Assembly: GCF_900113045.1 (NCBI RefSeq)
Contig: NZ_FONY01000008.1
Location: 62,001 to 126,000, forward strand
From: Thermoflexibacter ruber
Lineage (GTDB): Bacteria; Bacteroidota; Bacteroidia; Cytophagales; Thermoflexibacteraceae
DNA: 64,000 bases
Direction: 5' to 3'
Shown here: positions 26,076-35,663 of the stretch, in pieces
How the letters are laid out: the number at the start of each line of letters is the position of its first letter
How positions within the stretch are numbered: the stretch's first letter is position 1
The notes under the pieces: model-generated
Told to the model about the DNA's origin: nothing
Seen by the model: only the letters and a program-made list of their open reading frames with translations
Database searches by the model: none
Program-made: the position numbers and the translations under genes

Positions 26076-28874
26076 ATGTTAAATTTAAAGAATAAAATAT
26101 GTTTTGGCACTAATCTTTTCAAATTAAAGTCGCTGTTGACAGTGGCTTTTTCACTATTTTATTTACTATGCTATGCAGAAGGCACTAAGCAGCTGCGTCC
26201 TAACTACAATGACAATGGACATATCGTAGTAATGCGTACTTCTGCACCAGAAAACAACTTTGCTTCTTATTTTTCTTTAGACCCTTCTCCAGACAATAAT
26301 ACTCTTAGGTTTCGTATTGCTAATACTAACGAACGAATTTATCTTGGTTTTGGTAGATACAAAATAGAAAACTCACCCATGGGAAATAACTCTGGGGATA
26401 TTGCTACTCATAATGAGAATTTTACCGCCTCTACCGAGTTTGAATTGAGGTTTAGAATAAGAAGACCTGATGGAACAGTATTAGTCCCTGAAACTACCGT
26501 ACCTACAACTGGAGTAGGATATATAGGCGGTGCCACCATAGGGGCTTATAATAGAGCAGTAGCAGGTCCCGCCCAATTAGTGGGGCTGACGGGATATAAT
26601 GCGTTTGCCTATACGCCTGATGTAGTTGGGGATTACTACATAGAGTTTGTGCTTTTCAATGTTAATACCTTGACTTATGCAAGTCGGAAGACCTCTCTAC
26701 AACTTTTTGATTTGTCTATAGCTGCCTCAGTGGGTAGGTACAATATGATAGTTTCTTCTGTTACTGGTGCGGTAACAAGCGTCAACGACACAGGAAGTGG
26801 GGCTACTACTGCAATAAATGGAAGACTTTGGTCAAGGGCTTGGCGATTAAGTACAGGAAGTAATTACATCAATGACTCTGGTTTGCAAACAGGGAATAAT
26901 GGGACTACTATGGGTATGCCCGACCCTGCTGTTACTAATAATTTATTTGCTGCGAAGATGTACGTTTATGCAGAAGATAACAACCCCATTACCTCAGATG
27001 CCGTAGTAACAGAGTTAGACTTCAATGGTATGGACCCTTTTGGCTTTTCTGTAATATGTACTAGAGATGGGGTAAATACCAATCCAGATTTTATTTTAAG
27101 TAAGCGTTCTCAATATGGACTTCCTACAGACTTACCTACTACTCCGCCTCCATATAGGATTTTTCTTCAGAATCCAGACCCATCAGAATTCCCTAATGGG
27201 CAAGTGGGTTGTTTACAAGGTATTTCTGTAAAACAGTGTGCCTTAGATGGAAATAATAATGCTACTGCTTACTGTATCAATATTACAGCCCAAGCCACAG
27301 GAGCAGTAGATGTATTGATTGACTTGTGGAACAATACTACTAATATGCCTGGGTCTGACGGTGTATATACAAGCACTATAGACAACCCATCAAGTAGAGA
27401 TGTATTGCTATCTCAACAAATATTGATAAATGGCACTACTTGTGTTTCTTGGGATGGTTTAGACGCACTTGGAAATGAAGTGGCAGATGGAGAAAATATA
27501 GCTATATTAGTGGCATTTAGGGCTGGCCTGACTAACTTACCTATCAATGACGTAGAAAATCATAATAAGGGATTTAGGGTAAGTTTAGTTAGACCTAATG
27601 TCAATGCCTGTGGTAATCCTATTTCATTGCCTAAAATGTATTGGGACGATACCAATGTACAAGCTAATTTTGGAGGAGCTGCCCCCAATAATTCAGGTTA
27701 TACCTTTGTAGAATCCGCTCCTCCCTTTGTACTCGGACCTGGTACATTCCCTCCCGGTACAGCAGGAGTTACTAATCTTATAGGATGTGACCCTAACCTG
27801 CTTGCCGCAGGTGAAGGTTGTCATAGATGGGTAAGAAGAGGAAAAAATAGCCATCCTATGGGCTATAATCTCGAAACTATGAATACATGGTGGTATGTAG
27901 CTGATGAGAAGCTAAATACCGTACACATCAACGATAAATCTTTGTTTGACATTATTTCTTCTCTGGGAGGAAGTGGGGGTGCATGTATTGTAAATGACTT
28001 TGGAGAAATCACGATTGAAGCACTTTACAGTACGGCAAAGTTTGCAGACCCAAGTGAGTTTGTAGTAACTATGACCCCTGATAATCCTTCTCAATATAGT
28101 TTCATACAATTATCAAGGGACAACAACGCCAATACGCCCGCTCCTCCTATGGGAAAAGGTAGAATTAGGCTTGTCTATCGCTTAGATGTAGGCAATGATG
28201 GACTAAATACAGGAGCAACTGTACCTACTGTTGGTTTTAGAGTAAGAATTGTTACTAACCAGTGTGGGACACCTCAGGAAGGAGAAGACGATTTCAGTTG
28301 TAGTATTATTATACTTCCTATTGAATTGTCTTCTTTTACAGGACGCTTAGTAGAGGGGCAGTTGGCAAGGTTAGAATGGACTACTGCCAGAGAACAGGAT
28401 AACAAAGGTTTTTTCATAGAAAGAAGCATAGACGGTCGCAATTTTACAGAGATAGATTTTATACAAAGCAAAGGTAATACTGTAAACGGGCATAGATATA
28501 GTTATTTAGACAGACTTCCTTACAGAGGTACTTTTTATTATAGACTTCGTCAGGTGGACTTGGACGGAAAGGAAACTTACTCTAAAATTATTCCTATAAA
28601 GATAGAAGATTTAGAGTTAGATTTTATGGAAGTATTTTACCATTCTGACGATAAAGTCTTGCAAGTAAAAGTACGACAAAAAACAGCAGATGATTTGCAA
28701 ATCACTGTATATAACATGCTTGGAGTGGAAGTACACTGCCTAAAAGTTCCTATGCAAAACAATGATTTAGTGCAAACTTTTTCTATTCCCATAAATATTG
28801 CTCATACAGGGGCTTACATAGTAGAGGTGAAAGATAGTAAAAACATAGCTAAAAAGAAGGTAGTAATGTATTGA
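26076..28874 (+). CDS. T9SS type A sorting domain protein
   Basis: 932 residues. A signal segment (about residues 18-35, LKSLLTVAFSLFYLLCYAEG) follows a basic N-terminus. The long central part (40-740) is beta-rich, with paired Cys and segments such as CVSWDGLDALGNEVADG, the FlgD-like hook also seen in related surface proteins. Residues about 748-840 form the common pre-sorting module (LPIELSSFTGRL, RLEWTTAREQDNKGFFIERS, FYYRLRQVDLDGKETYSK). The end (850-932) is a T9SS type A sorting domain finishing TGAYIVEVKDSKNIAKKKVV. Expected on the cell surface. The central region is not a family I can name; similar long N-terminal architectures occur in Cytophagales surface proteins. Confidence 0.85.
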   Translation: MLNLKNKICFGTNLFKLKSLLTVAFSLFYLLCYAEGTKQLRPNYNDNGHIVVMRTSAPENNFASYFSLDPSPDNNTLRFRIANTNERIYLGFGRYKIENSPMGNNSGDIATHNENFTASTEFELRFRIRRPDGTVLVPETTVPTTGVGYIGGATIGAYNRAVAGPAQLVGLTGYNAFAYTPDVVGDYYIEFVLFNVNTLTYASRKTSLQLFDLSIAASVGRYNMIVSSVTGAVTSVNDTGSGATTAINGRLWSRAWRLSTGSNYINDSGLQTGNNGTTMGMPDPAVTNNLFAAKMYVYAEDNNPITSDAVVTELDFNGMDPFGFSVICTRDGVNTNPDFILSKRSQYGLPTDLPTTPPPYRIFLQNPDPSEFPNGQVGCLQGISVKQCALDGNNNATAYCINITAQATGAVDVLIDLWNNTTNMPGSDGVYTSTIDNPSSRDVLLSQQILINGTTCVSWDGLDALGNEVADGENIAILVAFRAGLTNLPINDVENHNKGFRVSLVRPNVNACGNPISLPKMYWDDTNVQANFGGAAPNNSGYTFVESAPPFVLGPGTFPPGTAGVTNLIGCDPNLLAAGEGCHRWVRRGKNSHPMGYNLETMNTWWYVADEKLNTVHINDKSLFDIISSLGGSGGACIVNDFGEITIEALYSTAKFADPSEFVVTMTPDNPSQYSFIQLSRDNNANTPAPPMGKGRIRLVYRLDVGNDGLNTGATVPTVGFRVRIVTNQCGTPQEGEDDFSCSIIILPIELSSFTGRLVEGQLARLEWTTAREQDNKGFFIERSIDGRNFTEIDFIQSKGNTVNGHRYSYLDRLPYRGTFYYRLRQVDLDGKETYSKIIPIKIEDLELDFMEVFYHSDDKVLQVKVRQKTADDLQITVYNMLGVEVHCLKVPMQNNDLVQTFSIPINIAHTGAYIVEVKDSKNIAKKKVVMY

Positions 28875-29031
28875 CAGAAAGTAACATATTTTCAATTTTT
28901 TTTGAAATAAAGTGGTAATTTTTTTCATATAATAGATATTTCCACGCAATATTTAGAATGGTAAACCGTTATAGTTATGATGTTAAAATATTTCATTTTT
29001 AAACTGACAGTTAAGTATAAAATTTACCACA

Positions 29032-29697
29032 ATGAGAAAATCAATCCAAAGTCTTCTAATCATAGTTGCTTTATATGTACTTTTCTTGTTAGGGCTGCGT
29101 CCCAAGAAAGAGGCTACCTACTTGATAGTAAACTTTGATAAAGTCAATGCTTATGTTACATCAAATCACGAGTCAAAAATTATCACAGAATTAGAAAGGG
29201 GGGAGCAGTTAGAAGTAATTGGGAGAACAGCTTTTTTTGAAACGATTGACAGAGAAACGGATTACTGGTATCAGGTAAAGCTAAAAAATGGTCATACTGC
29301 CTGGGTCTTTGGAGCGTTTACCAATCTTAATTTGAATGATAATGTGCAAGTTTTAGAGGCAAAATATGAAAAAGCATACATAGATGATTTTTTCCACTTG
29401 AATTTTCAAAGTACAGATGTTAAGAAAGACAGCGGCTGGAAACGAAATTCCTTTGGATTAAAAGGAAATGGAGAATGGGACTTTGGCTACTCTGAGGGCA
29501 TCAATCGCATAGATGATTATGATTTAGCTTTAGAAATGGAAAAAGAAGATGGAGACCTGACTAATCCAAAGTTTAAAGGAAAAACCTTTTTGATTCAATG
29601 GAAAGTAAAGCTTATAAATACGTGGGCAGGCGAGGGAAGACTTAGTGCAGTGCGAATAGAAGTTCCTTATATAGAAAATATTAGCATCAAAAATTAG
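29032..29697 (+). CDS. SH3-domain membrane-anchored protein
   Basis: 221 residues. An N-terminal hydrophobic stretch (SLLIIVALYVLFLLGL, 7-22) works as signal anchor or uncleaved signal. Residues about 30-105 are a bacterial SH3 (SH3_3-like) domain: NAYVTSNHESKIITELERGE, then LEVIGRT, WYQVKLKNGHTAWVFG. The remaining 110 residues are charged (LALEMEKEDGDLTNPKFKGK) and end with a beta-rich stretch resembling no known family. Bacterial SH3 domains bind peptidoglycan or peptides in the periplasm. No close partner gene; the T9SS gene upstream is 157 bases away. Confidence 0.75.
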   Translation: MRKSIQSLLIIVALYVLFLLGLRPKKEATYLIVNFDKVNAYVTSNHESKIITELERGEQLEVIGRTAFFETIDRETDYWYQVKLKNGHTAWVFGAFTNLNLNDNVQVLEAKYEKAYIDDFFHLNFQSTDVKKDSGWKRNSFGLKGNGEWDFGYSEGINRIDDYDLALEMEKEDGDLTNPKFKGKTFLIQWKVKLINTWAGEGRLSAVRIEVPYIENISIKN

Positions 29698-29816
29698 TTG
29701 ATATTAAATAGTATTACTAGAAGATGCCTTATATAGTGGTGAAGCCAAAAATAAAAGTTCACACTATCATTACTTTCAAGCAGAGGTGAGAAATAGCAGT
29801 GATTTACAAAAGTAAA

Positions 29817-30356
29817 TCAAGTATGCTCATAAACCACTCTCACCTCGCAGCCCAAGCGTTGCTCGAAGTCCTCGATAAATTGGTAGGTAAAATCCGTCCA
29901 GTTCCAAAACTTAAAACCTAAGTTGGAGAACCCCCAAATTGGCTCGCAGTGGAAAGCATGAATAGGGTGCTTAGCTTGGCAATGAGGGCATTGGATAATA
30001 AAATTGTTGGTGGATTCCCACAAATGCACTTGATTTTCAAAATATTCTCTCATTTCTTTTTTACAAGATGGGCATAATACTGTTTCCAACTCTCTCTCCC
30101 CTGAGGTGAAAATATGACTTTGTGTAATAACTTCTAATCCACATACTTGCAAGCCAAAGGGTAATTCCTCAGGAAACTCTACCAACTTTTCTGCTCCTTC
30201 GTCTATGGCGTAGCCCTCCTTGTCTAAGGTGCATATACTTTTCTCTTTTTTTATTGCTTTGATTTCTGAGAGCCAGTTCACTATCTCTTGGGCTTTTGCT
30301 GCATGATTAGGATAGTTTTCTACCAAAGGTACAATAGAAATGCTGTAATTATTCAT
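29817..30356 (-). CDS. Zinc-ribbon protein of unknown function
   Basis: 179 residues, cytoplasmic. Residues about 95-130 hold CPSCKKE and CPHCQAK, a four-cysteine zinc ribbon, followed by the His-rich HPIHAFHCEP. The C-terminal 45 residues are aromatic (WGFSNLGFKFWNWTDFTYQF) and the N-terminus is an alpha/beta region (SISIVPLVENYPNHAAKAQEIVNWL). The length and pattern resemble proteins of toxin-immunity neighbourhoods, but none is visible here. It is 12 bases downstream of the SGNH hydrolase gene and probably shares its transcript. Confidence 0.6.
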   Translation of the reverse strand: MNNYSISIVPLVENYPNHAAKAQEIVNWLSEIKAIKKEKSICTLDKEGYAIDEGAEKLVEFPEELPFGLQVCGLEVITQSHIFTSGERELETVLCPSCKKEMREYFENQVHLWESTNNFIIQCPHCQAKHPIHAFHCEPIWGFSNLGFKFWNWTDFTYQFIEDFEQRLGCEVRVVYEHT

Positions 30357-30368
30357 CTTAGCGTTGTT

Positions 30369-31025
30369 TTATTTTTTCAAGTATTTTTTGATTTCTTTTT
30401 TCCATATATCATAGCCTTTTTGGTTGAGGTGCAGGCTATCTGCTTTGAAATGCTCCATGATAGGAACGCCACGATTTTTTAACATAGGAGTAAAAATGTC
30501 TATAAAACCAAGAAAAGAGCGGTTCTGTTGGCAATATGTTTTGATAAGTTGGTTAGCTTTTTTCTGTTGCTCAAGCAAGTTTATACGCTTAGGACTGGGT
30601 TTGATAGCAACAAAATACAACTTGGTTTGAGGTAATTGTGCTTTTACCTTTTGGGCAAAAACCTTAAAATCTACAAAGACTTGTTCTGGGGATTTGCCTG
30701 CGGCGAGGTCGTTGTCCCCTTCGTAAAGCAAAATAGTTTTTGGCTGATAGGGAACCACCATTCTATCAAAAAAATAAATAGCATCACTAAGCTGAGAACC
30801 TCCAAAGCCGCGATTGAGAACAGGATAACCTGCCAAATCTTCTTTCCAATTGTCCCAAAGACGAAAACTGGAACTTCCGTAAAGCAAAATCTGTCCTGTG
30901 GCTGGTTTGCTAATACTGTCTTGTTTTTCAAAAGCCCGAATCTCTCCCTCAAAAGAGTTCTGAGCGAGTGCGGTAAGAAATAAAAGATTGAAAAACAAGA
31001 AAATCAGTGGATTAAATGTTTTCAT
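30369..31025 (-). CDS. Secreted SGNH/GDSL hydrolase
   Basis: Start set at 31025 because MKTFNPLIFLFFNLLFLTAL then AQ is a good signal peptide; the frame extends upstream without one. The 218-residue product has all four SGNH blocks: GSSSF with Ser52 (I), NRGFGGSQLSD (II), EGDND with Asn105 (III), and D196-SL-H199 (V). It should be a periplasmic esterase or lipase acting on acylated glycans or lipids, a common role for this branch (GxSSF, NRGFGG). It is upstream of the zinc-ribbon gene with a 12-base gap. Confidence 0.9.
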   Translation of the reverse strand: MKTFNPLIFLFFNLLFLTALAQNSFEGEIRAFEKQDSISKPATGQILLYGSSSFRLWDNWKEDLAGYPVLNRGFGGSQLSDAIYFFDRMVVPYQPKTILLYEGDNDLAAGKSPEQVFVDFKVFAQKVKAQLPQTKLYFVAIKPSPKRINLLEQQKKANQLIKTYCQQNRSFLGFIDIFTPMLKNRGVPIMEHFKADSLHLNQKGYDIWKKEIKKYLKK

Positions 31026-31132
31026 AGTATTTAAGCAATACAAATAAAAATAAAAGTAGATTTGCAATTATACAAATTATTACTTTCTGAATATTTAATA
31101 CTGAACACATTTTATTTTTAACTTTTACGCCG

Positions 31133-31516
31133 ATGCTTAACCGCATTCATCACGTTGCTATTATTTGCTCAAATTATGTGAAGTCTAAGCACTTTTATAC
31201 AGAAATCTTAGGGCTGACTATTATCAACGAAACATATCGTGCTGATAGGCAATCCTATAAGTTAGATTTAGCTTTGGGAGAAAACTATCAGATAGAATTA
31301 TTCTCATTTCCTAATCCTCCTTTGCGGGTTTCGCAACCTGAGGCGAGAGGACTTAGGCATTTGGCTTTTGAAGTAGAAAATTTAGAAAATGTAATTGAAA
31401 TACTTAATAACAAAGATATTGTAACAGAGCCTATTAGGATTGATGAGCTGACTGGGAAAAGGTTTACTTTTTTTGCTGACCCTGACGGTTTGCCTTTGGA
31501 ACTATACGAAAAATAA
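31133..31516 (+). CDS. VOC family glyoxalase-like protein
   Basis: 127 residues, one vicinal-oxygen-chelate domain. Metal ligands are visible as H7 (IHHVAI), E55 (IELFSF), H76 (LRHLAFEV) and E123 (LELYE), the pattern of the YaeR/SMU1112c-type glyoxalase I-like metalloproteins. SKHFYTEILGLTI and FFADPDGLPLELYE are the typical boxes. Likely a small-molecule lyase or isomerase in the cytoplasm; glyoxalase activity is not certain. It is convergent with the gene at 31520-31960, with three bases between the stops. Confidence 0.9.
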   Translation: MLNRIHHVAIICSNYVKSKHFYTEILGLTIINETYRADRQSYKLDLALGENYQIELFSFPNPPLRVSQPEARGLRHLAFEVENLENVIEILNNKDIVTEPIRIDELTGKRFTFFADPDGLPLELYEK

Positions 31517-31519
31517 TCC

Positions 31520-31960
31520 TTACCAAAACTCAGTAGGGTATAGATTTTTCATCACCAACAGTTCATTAAGTTGCTGTTTTACATCAGCAAATTTTTCCCT
31601 AATAAATTCCAAATCAAAGACTTCCAAAATAAATAAATTCGCATTTCCTATGCACAATTCTTGCGTTTGGTGGCTATAAGTCGCCTTGAAACCGTCTTTG
31701 ATTTCTACTAAGTGGTATTGATTGTCTTGGTCTTTCCATGCCCAATGAAAGCCTATTTTTTCTTTGAAAAATAAGAAGTCATACCTAATTTCTATATTCC
31801 CCTCGCACCAACTTTCACTGTATCCTGTGGGATTTTCTGAGAAAGTATGCAATTGAAAAATCAGGTCATCACCTTGATTTTTCTCAATTAAAAGTTCCCA
31901 AATTTCTTTGGCAGGGTGAGCTTCGTGATTATTTTGATAAAATCCTATCGGTAGAGGCAT
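31520..31960 (-). CDS. Hypothetical protein
   Basis: 146 residues, soluble, no signal peptide. Rich in Trp, Phe and His (CEGNIEIRYDFLFFKEKIGFHWAWKD). The C-terminal half contains alternating strands followed by a final helix (EFIREKFADVKQQLNELL). No family recognised. It sits alone on the minus strand, downstream of and in the same direction as the P-type ATPase start region but 87 bases beyond its end, so it may use its own promoter. Confidence 0.55.
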   Translation of the reverse strand: MPLPIGFYQNNHEAHPAKEIWELLIEKNQGDDLIFQLHTFSENPTGYSESWCEGNIEIRYDFLFFKEKIGFHWAWKDQDNQYHLVEIKDGFKATYSHQTQELCIGNANLFILEVFDLEFIREKFADVKQQLNELLVMKNLYPTEFW

Positions 31961-32047
31961 AAGATTACTTATTCTTTTTGCGTTGCTATTCTAACAAAGT
32001 TACATAAAAATTAAAAAATAACAGCTTTGTAAGCCGATGGATAAATT

Positions 32048-34753
32048 TTATTTGACTTTACGGTCTATCTCCAACATTTTCTCTATCTCAACAATAATGA
32101 AGATAAGAAAACTTGCCCCGATGATGTGTCCCCAATGCACAAGAGAAATAGGGGCAGAGTGAAAAATTTGATTCATTATCGGAAGATAAGTAAACGCTAA
32201 TTGTAGAAATATCATTAAAATTACTCCTAATAACAAGAAACGGTTAGAAAAGAAGCCTACTTTAAAAACGGAGTCTTTCAAAGAACGACAGTTAAACAGA
32301 TAAAACATCTCTCCAAAAACAAAGATATTCACTGCTAAGGTTCTGGCAGTATCCTCGTTTACACCGTCTTGTAAGGCATGGTGATACAACCAAAAAGAAC
32401 TCACACAAAGAAATATACCCACAACAACAATCTTGACAATCAGCTGTTTAGATAGAATTGGCTCATTTGGTTTTCGAGGTTTTCTTTGCATAATCTTCTT
32501 TTCTTTGGGTTCAAAAGCAAGCATCAGACCTAAAAGGATAGCTGTAGTCATATTAATCCAGAGAATTTGGATAGGAAGGATAGGCAGGGCTACGCCAAGG
32601 ATGATGGCTGCCATAATGACAAAACCCTCTCCCAGATTGGTAGGGAGTGTCCAAGTGATAAATTTTATCAAATTGTCATAAACACCTCTGCCTTCCTCTA
32701 CTGCCGTCTTGATAGTAGCAAAATTATCATCAGTAAGTATCATATCTGCTGTTTCTTTGGCTACATCTGTACCTGTTATGCCCATAGCAATTCCTATATT
32801 GGCTTGGCGAAGGGAAGGCGCATCGTTTACTCCATCCCCTGTCATGGAAATTACAGCGTCATTAGCTTGCAGGGCTTTGACTATGCGTAACTTATCACTT
32901 GGAGCGACTCTGGCAAATACATTGATATATTTGACTTTATTCTCTAACTCTTTATCTGAGAGTTGAGAAATTTCTTTACCTGTCAGTACTGCCTCTTTGT
33001 CTGCCGATGGTGTTACAATACCTATTTTCTGGGCTATGGCTAAGGCAGTAAGGGCATGGTCGCCTGTAATCATTTTTACAGTAATGCCTGCTTTTTGGCA
33101 GGTAGCTACGGCTTCGTAGGTTTCTGGTCTTGGCGGGTCTATCATACCTTGCATTCCTAAGAAAATCAAGTCCTTCGCAACGTCTTCATGGTTAATACTT
33201 TCTTGATTTTGATGAACTTTCTTCATTGCAAAAGCTAAAACACGCAAGCCGTTATTTGCCATTGCATTGGCTTTTTGATGATATAGTTGGGTATCAAAAT
33301 TTTTTATATCCCCTTTATTATCAAGTCTTTGTTGGCATCTTGCTAAGATACTCTCTACTGAGCCTTTCAGATAAATTATTTTTGAGCCATCGGCTTGCTG
33401 ATGTAGGGTAGCCATATACTGATATTCTGACTCAAATGGAATCGTATCTATGCGTGGATAGAGAGATTGCATTTGAGTTTTAGAAAGCTCTGCTTTTTCT
33501 GCTAAGGTAAGCATCGCTCCTTCGGTAGGGTCGCCTTCTATTTTCCACACCCCATCTTCAGTTACTAATTTAGCCTCATTGCATAATAATCCACAAAGCA
33601 AACACTCGTGTAAAGCTAAGTTTTCTTTAAGATGTATCATTTTTTTATTTGAAGTAATTTCTCCTTTGGGTTCATAGCCCACACCTGTTACTTCAAAAAA
33701 CTGCTCGTCAGCAAATATTTTCTCAACAGTCATTTGATTTTCAGTGAGTGTTCCTGTTTTGTCAGAGCATATCACAGAAGTACTGCCTAAGGTTTCGACA
33801 GCGGGAAGTTTGCGGATAATAGCATTTTTCTTTGCCAATTTAGCTACTCCTATTGCCAGCGTGATGGTAAGTGCGGCAGGTAGTCCCTCCGGGATAGCCC
33901 CTACAGCTAAGGCAACAACCGCCATGAACATATCTATAAAGGCATAACCTCTTAAAATACCCACTGCAAAAGTAACTAAGGACAAACCTAAAATCACGTA
34001 TAACAAGGTAGTGCTGAACTTAGTGATTTTCTTGGTCAAAGGGGTAGCCAAAATATCGGCTGAGGCAATAAGTTGGTTGATTTTTCCTACCTCTGTTTGA
34101 TTGCCGATGGCTACCACCGTTCCTGTAGCAGCTCCGTAAGTAACTAATGTAGAGGAATATGCCATATTTGTTCTTTCTGCTAAAACAGTTTGGGCAGGCA
34201 GAGGGGCAGTTTGCTTTTGGACTGGTATGGATTCCCCAGTAAATGCGGACTCATCTACCTGTAGCTCTCTGACCTGAATTAGTCGCAAGTCCGCAGGAAC
34301 TCTATCCCCTGCACGTAACACTACTATATCTCCTAAGGTAAGTTCTTCAGCAGGGAGCAGTTGAGGCTCGCCATTTCTTATGACGTTAGCCGTGCTTACC
34401 ATAGATTTTGCCAAAGAGGCGATAGCTTGTAAGGCTTTGGATTCCTGTACATATCCTATAATCGCATTGACGAGAACTACGCCAAAAATCACAATAGAAT
34501 CACTCCACTCTTTGAGAAAAGCAGTAATTACAACTGCGCCTAAGAGCATATATACCAAGGGCTGATTGAACTGTTGTAAAAATAAAATAAAAGGGTGGAC
34601 TGCTTTTTTCTGAATAACTACATTTTTCCCAAACTCTTGTATTCTTTTTTGGGCTTCTTCATGGGTCAGTCCGTATTGTAAAGAAGTATTAAGTAATTCT
34701 AATACTTTTTCTTGGGGAATAGTGAACCAAGTAGTGTTAGTGTGAAGTATCAT
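32048..34753 (-). CDS. P2-type cation-transporting ATPase
   Basis: Start placed at 34753: a longer frame to 34867 would run into the terminator hairpin and the repeat element. The 901-residue product has TGES (172-175), the M4 motif PEGLP (288-292), the phosphorylation site D331-KTGT, TGDH (563-566) and TGDGVNDAP (638-646), and about ten membrane helices. This is the calcium-ATPase/P2 branch (COG0474). The M6 motif reads WINMTTAILLG, lacking the Asp that in SERCA helps bind calcium (NxxTDG), so the ion may not be calcium. It is a single gene in the inner membrane. Confidence 0.9.
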   Translation of the reverse strand: MILHTNTTWFTIPQEKVLELLNTSLQYGLTHEEAQKRIQEFGKNVVIQKKAVHPFILFLQQFNQPLVYMLLGAVVITAFLKEWSDSIVIFGVVLVNAIIGYVQESKALQAIASLAKSMVSTANVIRNGEPQLLPAEELTLGDIVVLRAGDRVPADLRLIQVRELQVDESAFTGESIPVQKQTAPLPAQTVLAERTNMAYSSTLVTYGAATGTVVAIGNQTEVGKINQLIASADILATPLTKKITKFSTTLLYVILGLSLVTFAVGILRGYAFIDMFMAVVALAVGAIPEGLPAALTITLAIGVAKLAKKNAIIRKLPAVETLGSTSVICSDKTGTLTENQMTVEKIFADEQFFEVTGVGYEPKGEITSNKKMIHLKENLALHECLLCGLLCNEAKLVTEDGVWKIEGDPTEGAMLTLAEKAELSKTQMQSLYPRIDTIPFESEYQYMATLHQQADGSKIIYLKGSVESILARCQQRLDNKGDIKNFDTQLYHQKANAMANNGLRVLAFAMKKVHQNQESINHEDVAKDLIFLGMQGMIDPPRPETYEAVATCQKAGITVKMITGDHALTALAIAQKIGIVTPSADKEAVLTGKEISQLSDKELENKVKYINVFARVAPSDKLRIVKALQANDAVISMTGDGVNDAPSLRQANIGIAMGITGTDVAKETADMILTDDNFATIKTAVEEGRGVYDNLIKFITWTLPTNLGEGFVIMAAIILGVALPILPIQILWINMTTAILLGLMLAFEPKEKKIMQRKPRKPNEPILSKQLIVKIVVVGIFLCVSSFWLYHHALQDGVNEDTARTLAVNIFVFGEMFYLFNCRSLKDSVFKVGFFSNRFLLLGVILMIFLQLAFTYLPIMNQIFHSAPISLVHWGHIIGASFLIFIIVEIEKMLEIDRKVK

Positions 34754-34808
34754 AGGGGGAAAAGGTTTTTTGGTGGCGTAAATAGCAAGTGATGTATTAA
34801 AAAAACAT

Positions 34809-34849
34809 AGAAATTTCACTTTTTTTGGCAATAAAAAAATGAAATTTCT
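34809..34849 (-). terminator. Intrinsic terminator of the DUF2911 gene
   Basis: AGAAATTTCA-C-TTTTTTT folds on AAAAAAAT-GAAATTTCT with one bulge. Read on the minus strand it is followed by a run of seven T. It lies 120 bases after the stop of the gene at 34973, beyond the repeat element. Confidence 0.55.
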
Positions 34850-34854
34850 ACTAT

Positions 34855-34941
34855 AGACTTCTTGCAAAAGTGTTCTTTTATCGCCCCACCCCTGCCCACT
34901 CTCCCTTTGAGAGGGGAAATAGGTACTTTCGCAAGAACTCT
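34855..34941 (-). repeat. Terminal-inverted-repeat element, copy 2
   Basis: 87 bp, the inverted counterpart of copy 1 at 5180-5265. Read on the minus strand it begins AGAGTTCTTGCGAAAG and ends at AGTCT like copy 1, and the interior differs by scattered substitutions. It lies 31 bases after the stop of the DUF2911 gene. Confidence 0.8.
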
Positions 34942-34972
34942 AATTTATAGCAAACAGTATTTTTATCTAAAA

Positions 34973-35578
34973 TTATGCTTTAGTTACTTTAAAAGTTACT
35001 TTCGTATTTTCCCATTTCAAGGTTATCATTCCTCCTTCTTCTACTGCGATAGTGAATCTTTCTGTCAAATCGGTTTCTTTTGAAGGCTTTACGTTTACTC
35101 TCAGTGCGTCTTCTTCTTGTTTATACTCAAAAGCTCCCCAAAGTTTTGGGTTTTTGTTAAAGATGATTGTCCATTCTTTTTCATTTGGAATGGTAAATAA
35201 GGAATAAGTACCAGCTACGAGTTTTTGTCCTTCTATCAACACGTCTTTATCAAAAGTAATCGTAGTAGCTTCATTAGCACCAGTACGCCAAATTTCTCCG
35301 TATGGTACAACATCTCCAAAAATAGTTCTCCCTTTGGTAGCAGGTTGGCTATAGTCGATAACGATACTTACATCATCTACCTTACCTTCTGCTTTTGCAG
35401 GTGGGCTTGGACGCTTGGATTTATCTTCCTCTTCTTTGGGAGTTTCATTAGCCATAGAGGTACTTTCTGTGGTATTAGTATTTTCCGCCTGCTCGCTTGA
35501 GCCACAAGCAAAACTTAACAAAGAAACTGTTAGCACCGCAAAAAGTTGAATTGCAAAATATCTTATCTTTTTCATCAT
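34973..35578 (-). CDS. DUF2911 lipoprotein
   Basis: 201 residues. Signal MMKKIRYFAIQLFAVLTVSLL followed by SFAC, a lipobox with Cys at residue 25. A disordered acidic linker (30-60, NTNTTESTSMANETPKEEED) precedes the DUF2911 domain (about 65-201): VSIVIDYSQPATKGRTIFGD, VVPYGEIWRTGANEATTITF, GTYSLFTIP, WTIIFNKNPKLWGAF. Common in Bacteroidota, envelope-attached, function unknown. Transcribed alone with the terminator at 34809-34849. Confidence 0.92.
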   Translation of the reverse strand: MMKKIRYFAIQLFAVLTVSLLSFACGSSEQAENTNTTESTSMANETPKEEEDKSKRPSPPAKAEGKVDDVSIVIDYSQPATKGRTIFGDVVPYGEIWRTGANEATTITFDKDVLIEGQKLVAGTYSLFTIPNEKEWTIIFNKNPKLWGAFEYKQEEDALRVNVKPSKETDLTERFTIAVEEGGMITLKWENTKVTFKVTKA

Positions 35579-35663
35579 TTTTTAATTTTAAGTGTATGAT
35601 TAACAAATATATTCAAATCTTTGGCAGATTTACAAATTTGCTAAGGGCAAATTGTGTAGATTT

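Noticed and set aside
34754..34867. N-terminal extension of the P-type ATPase
   Set aside because: The added residues have no family match and run through the terminator hairpin into the TIR element.
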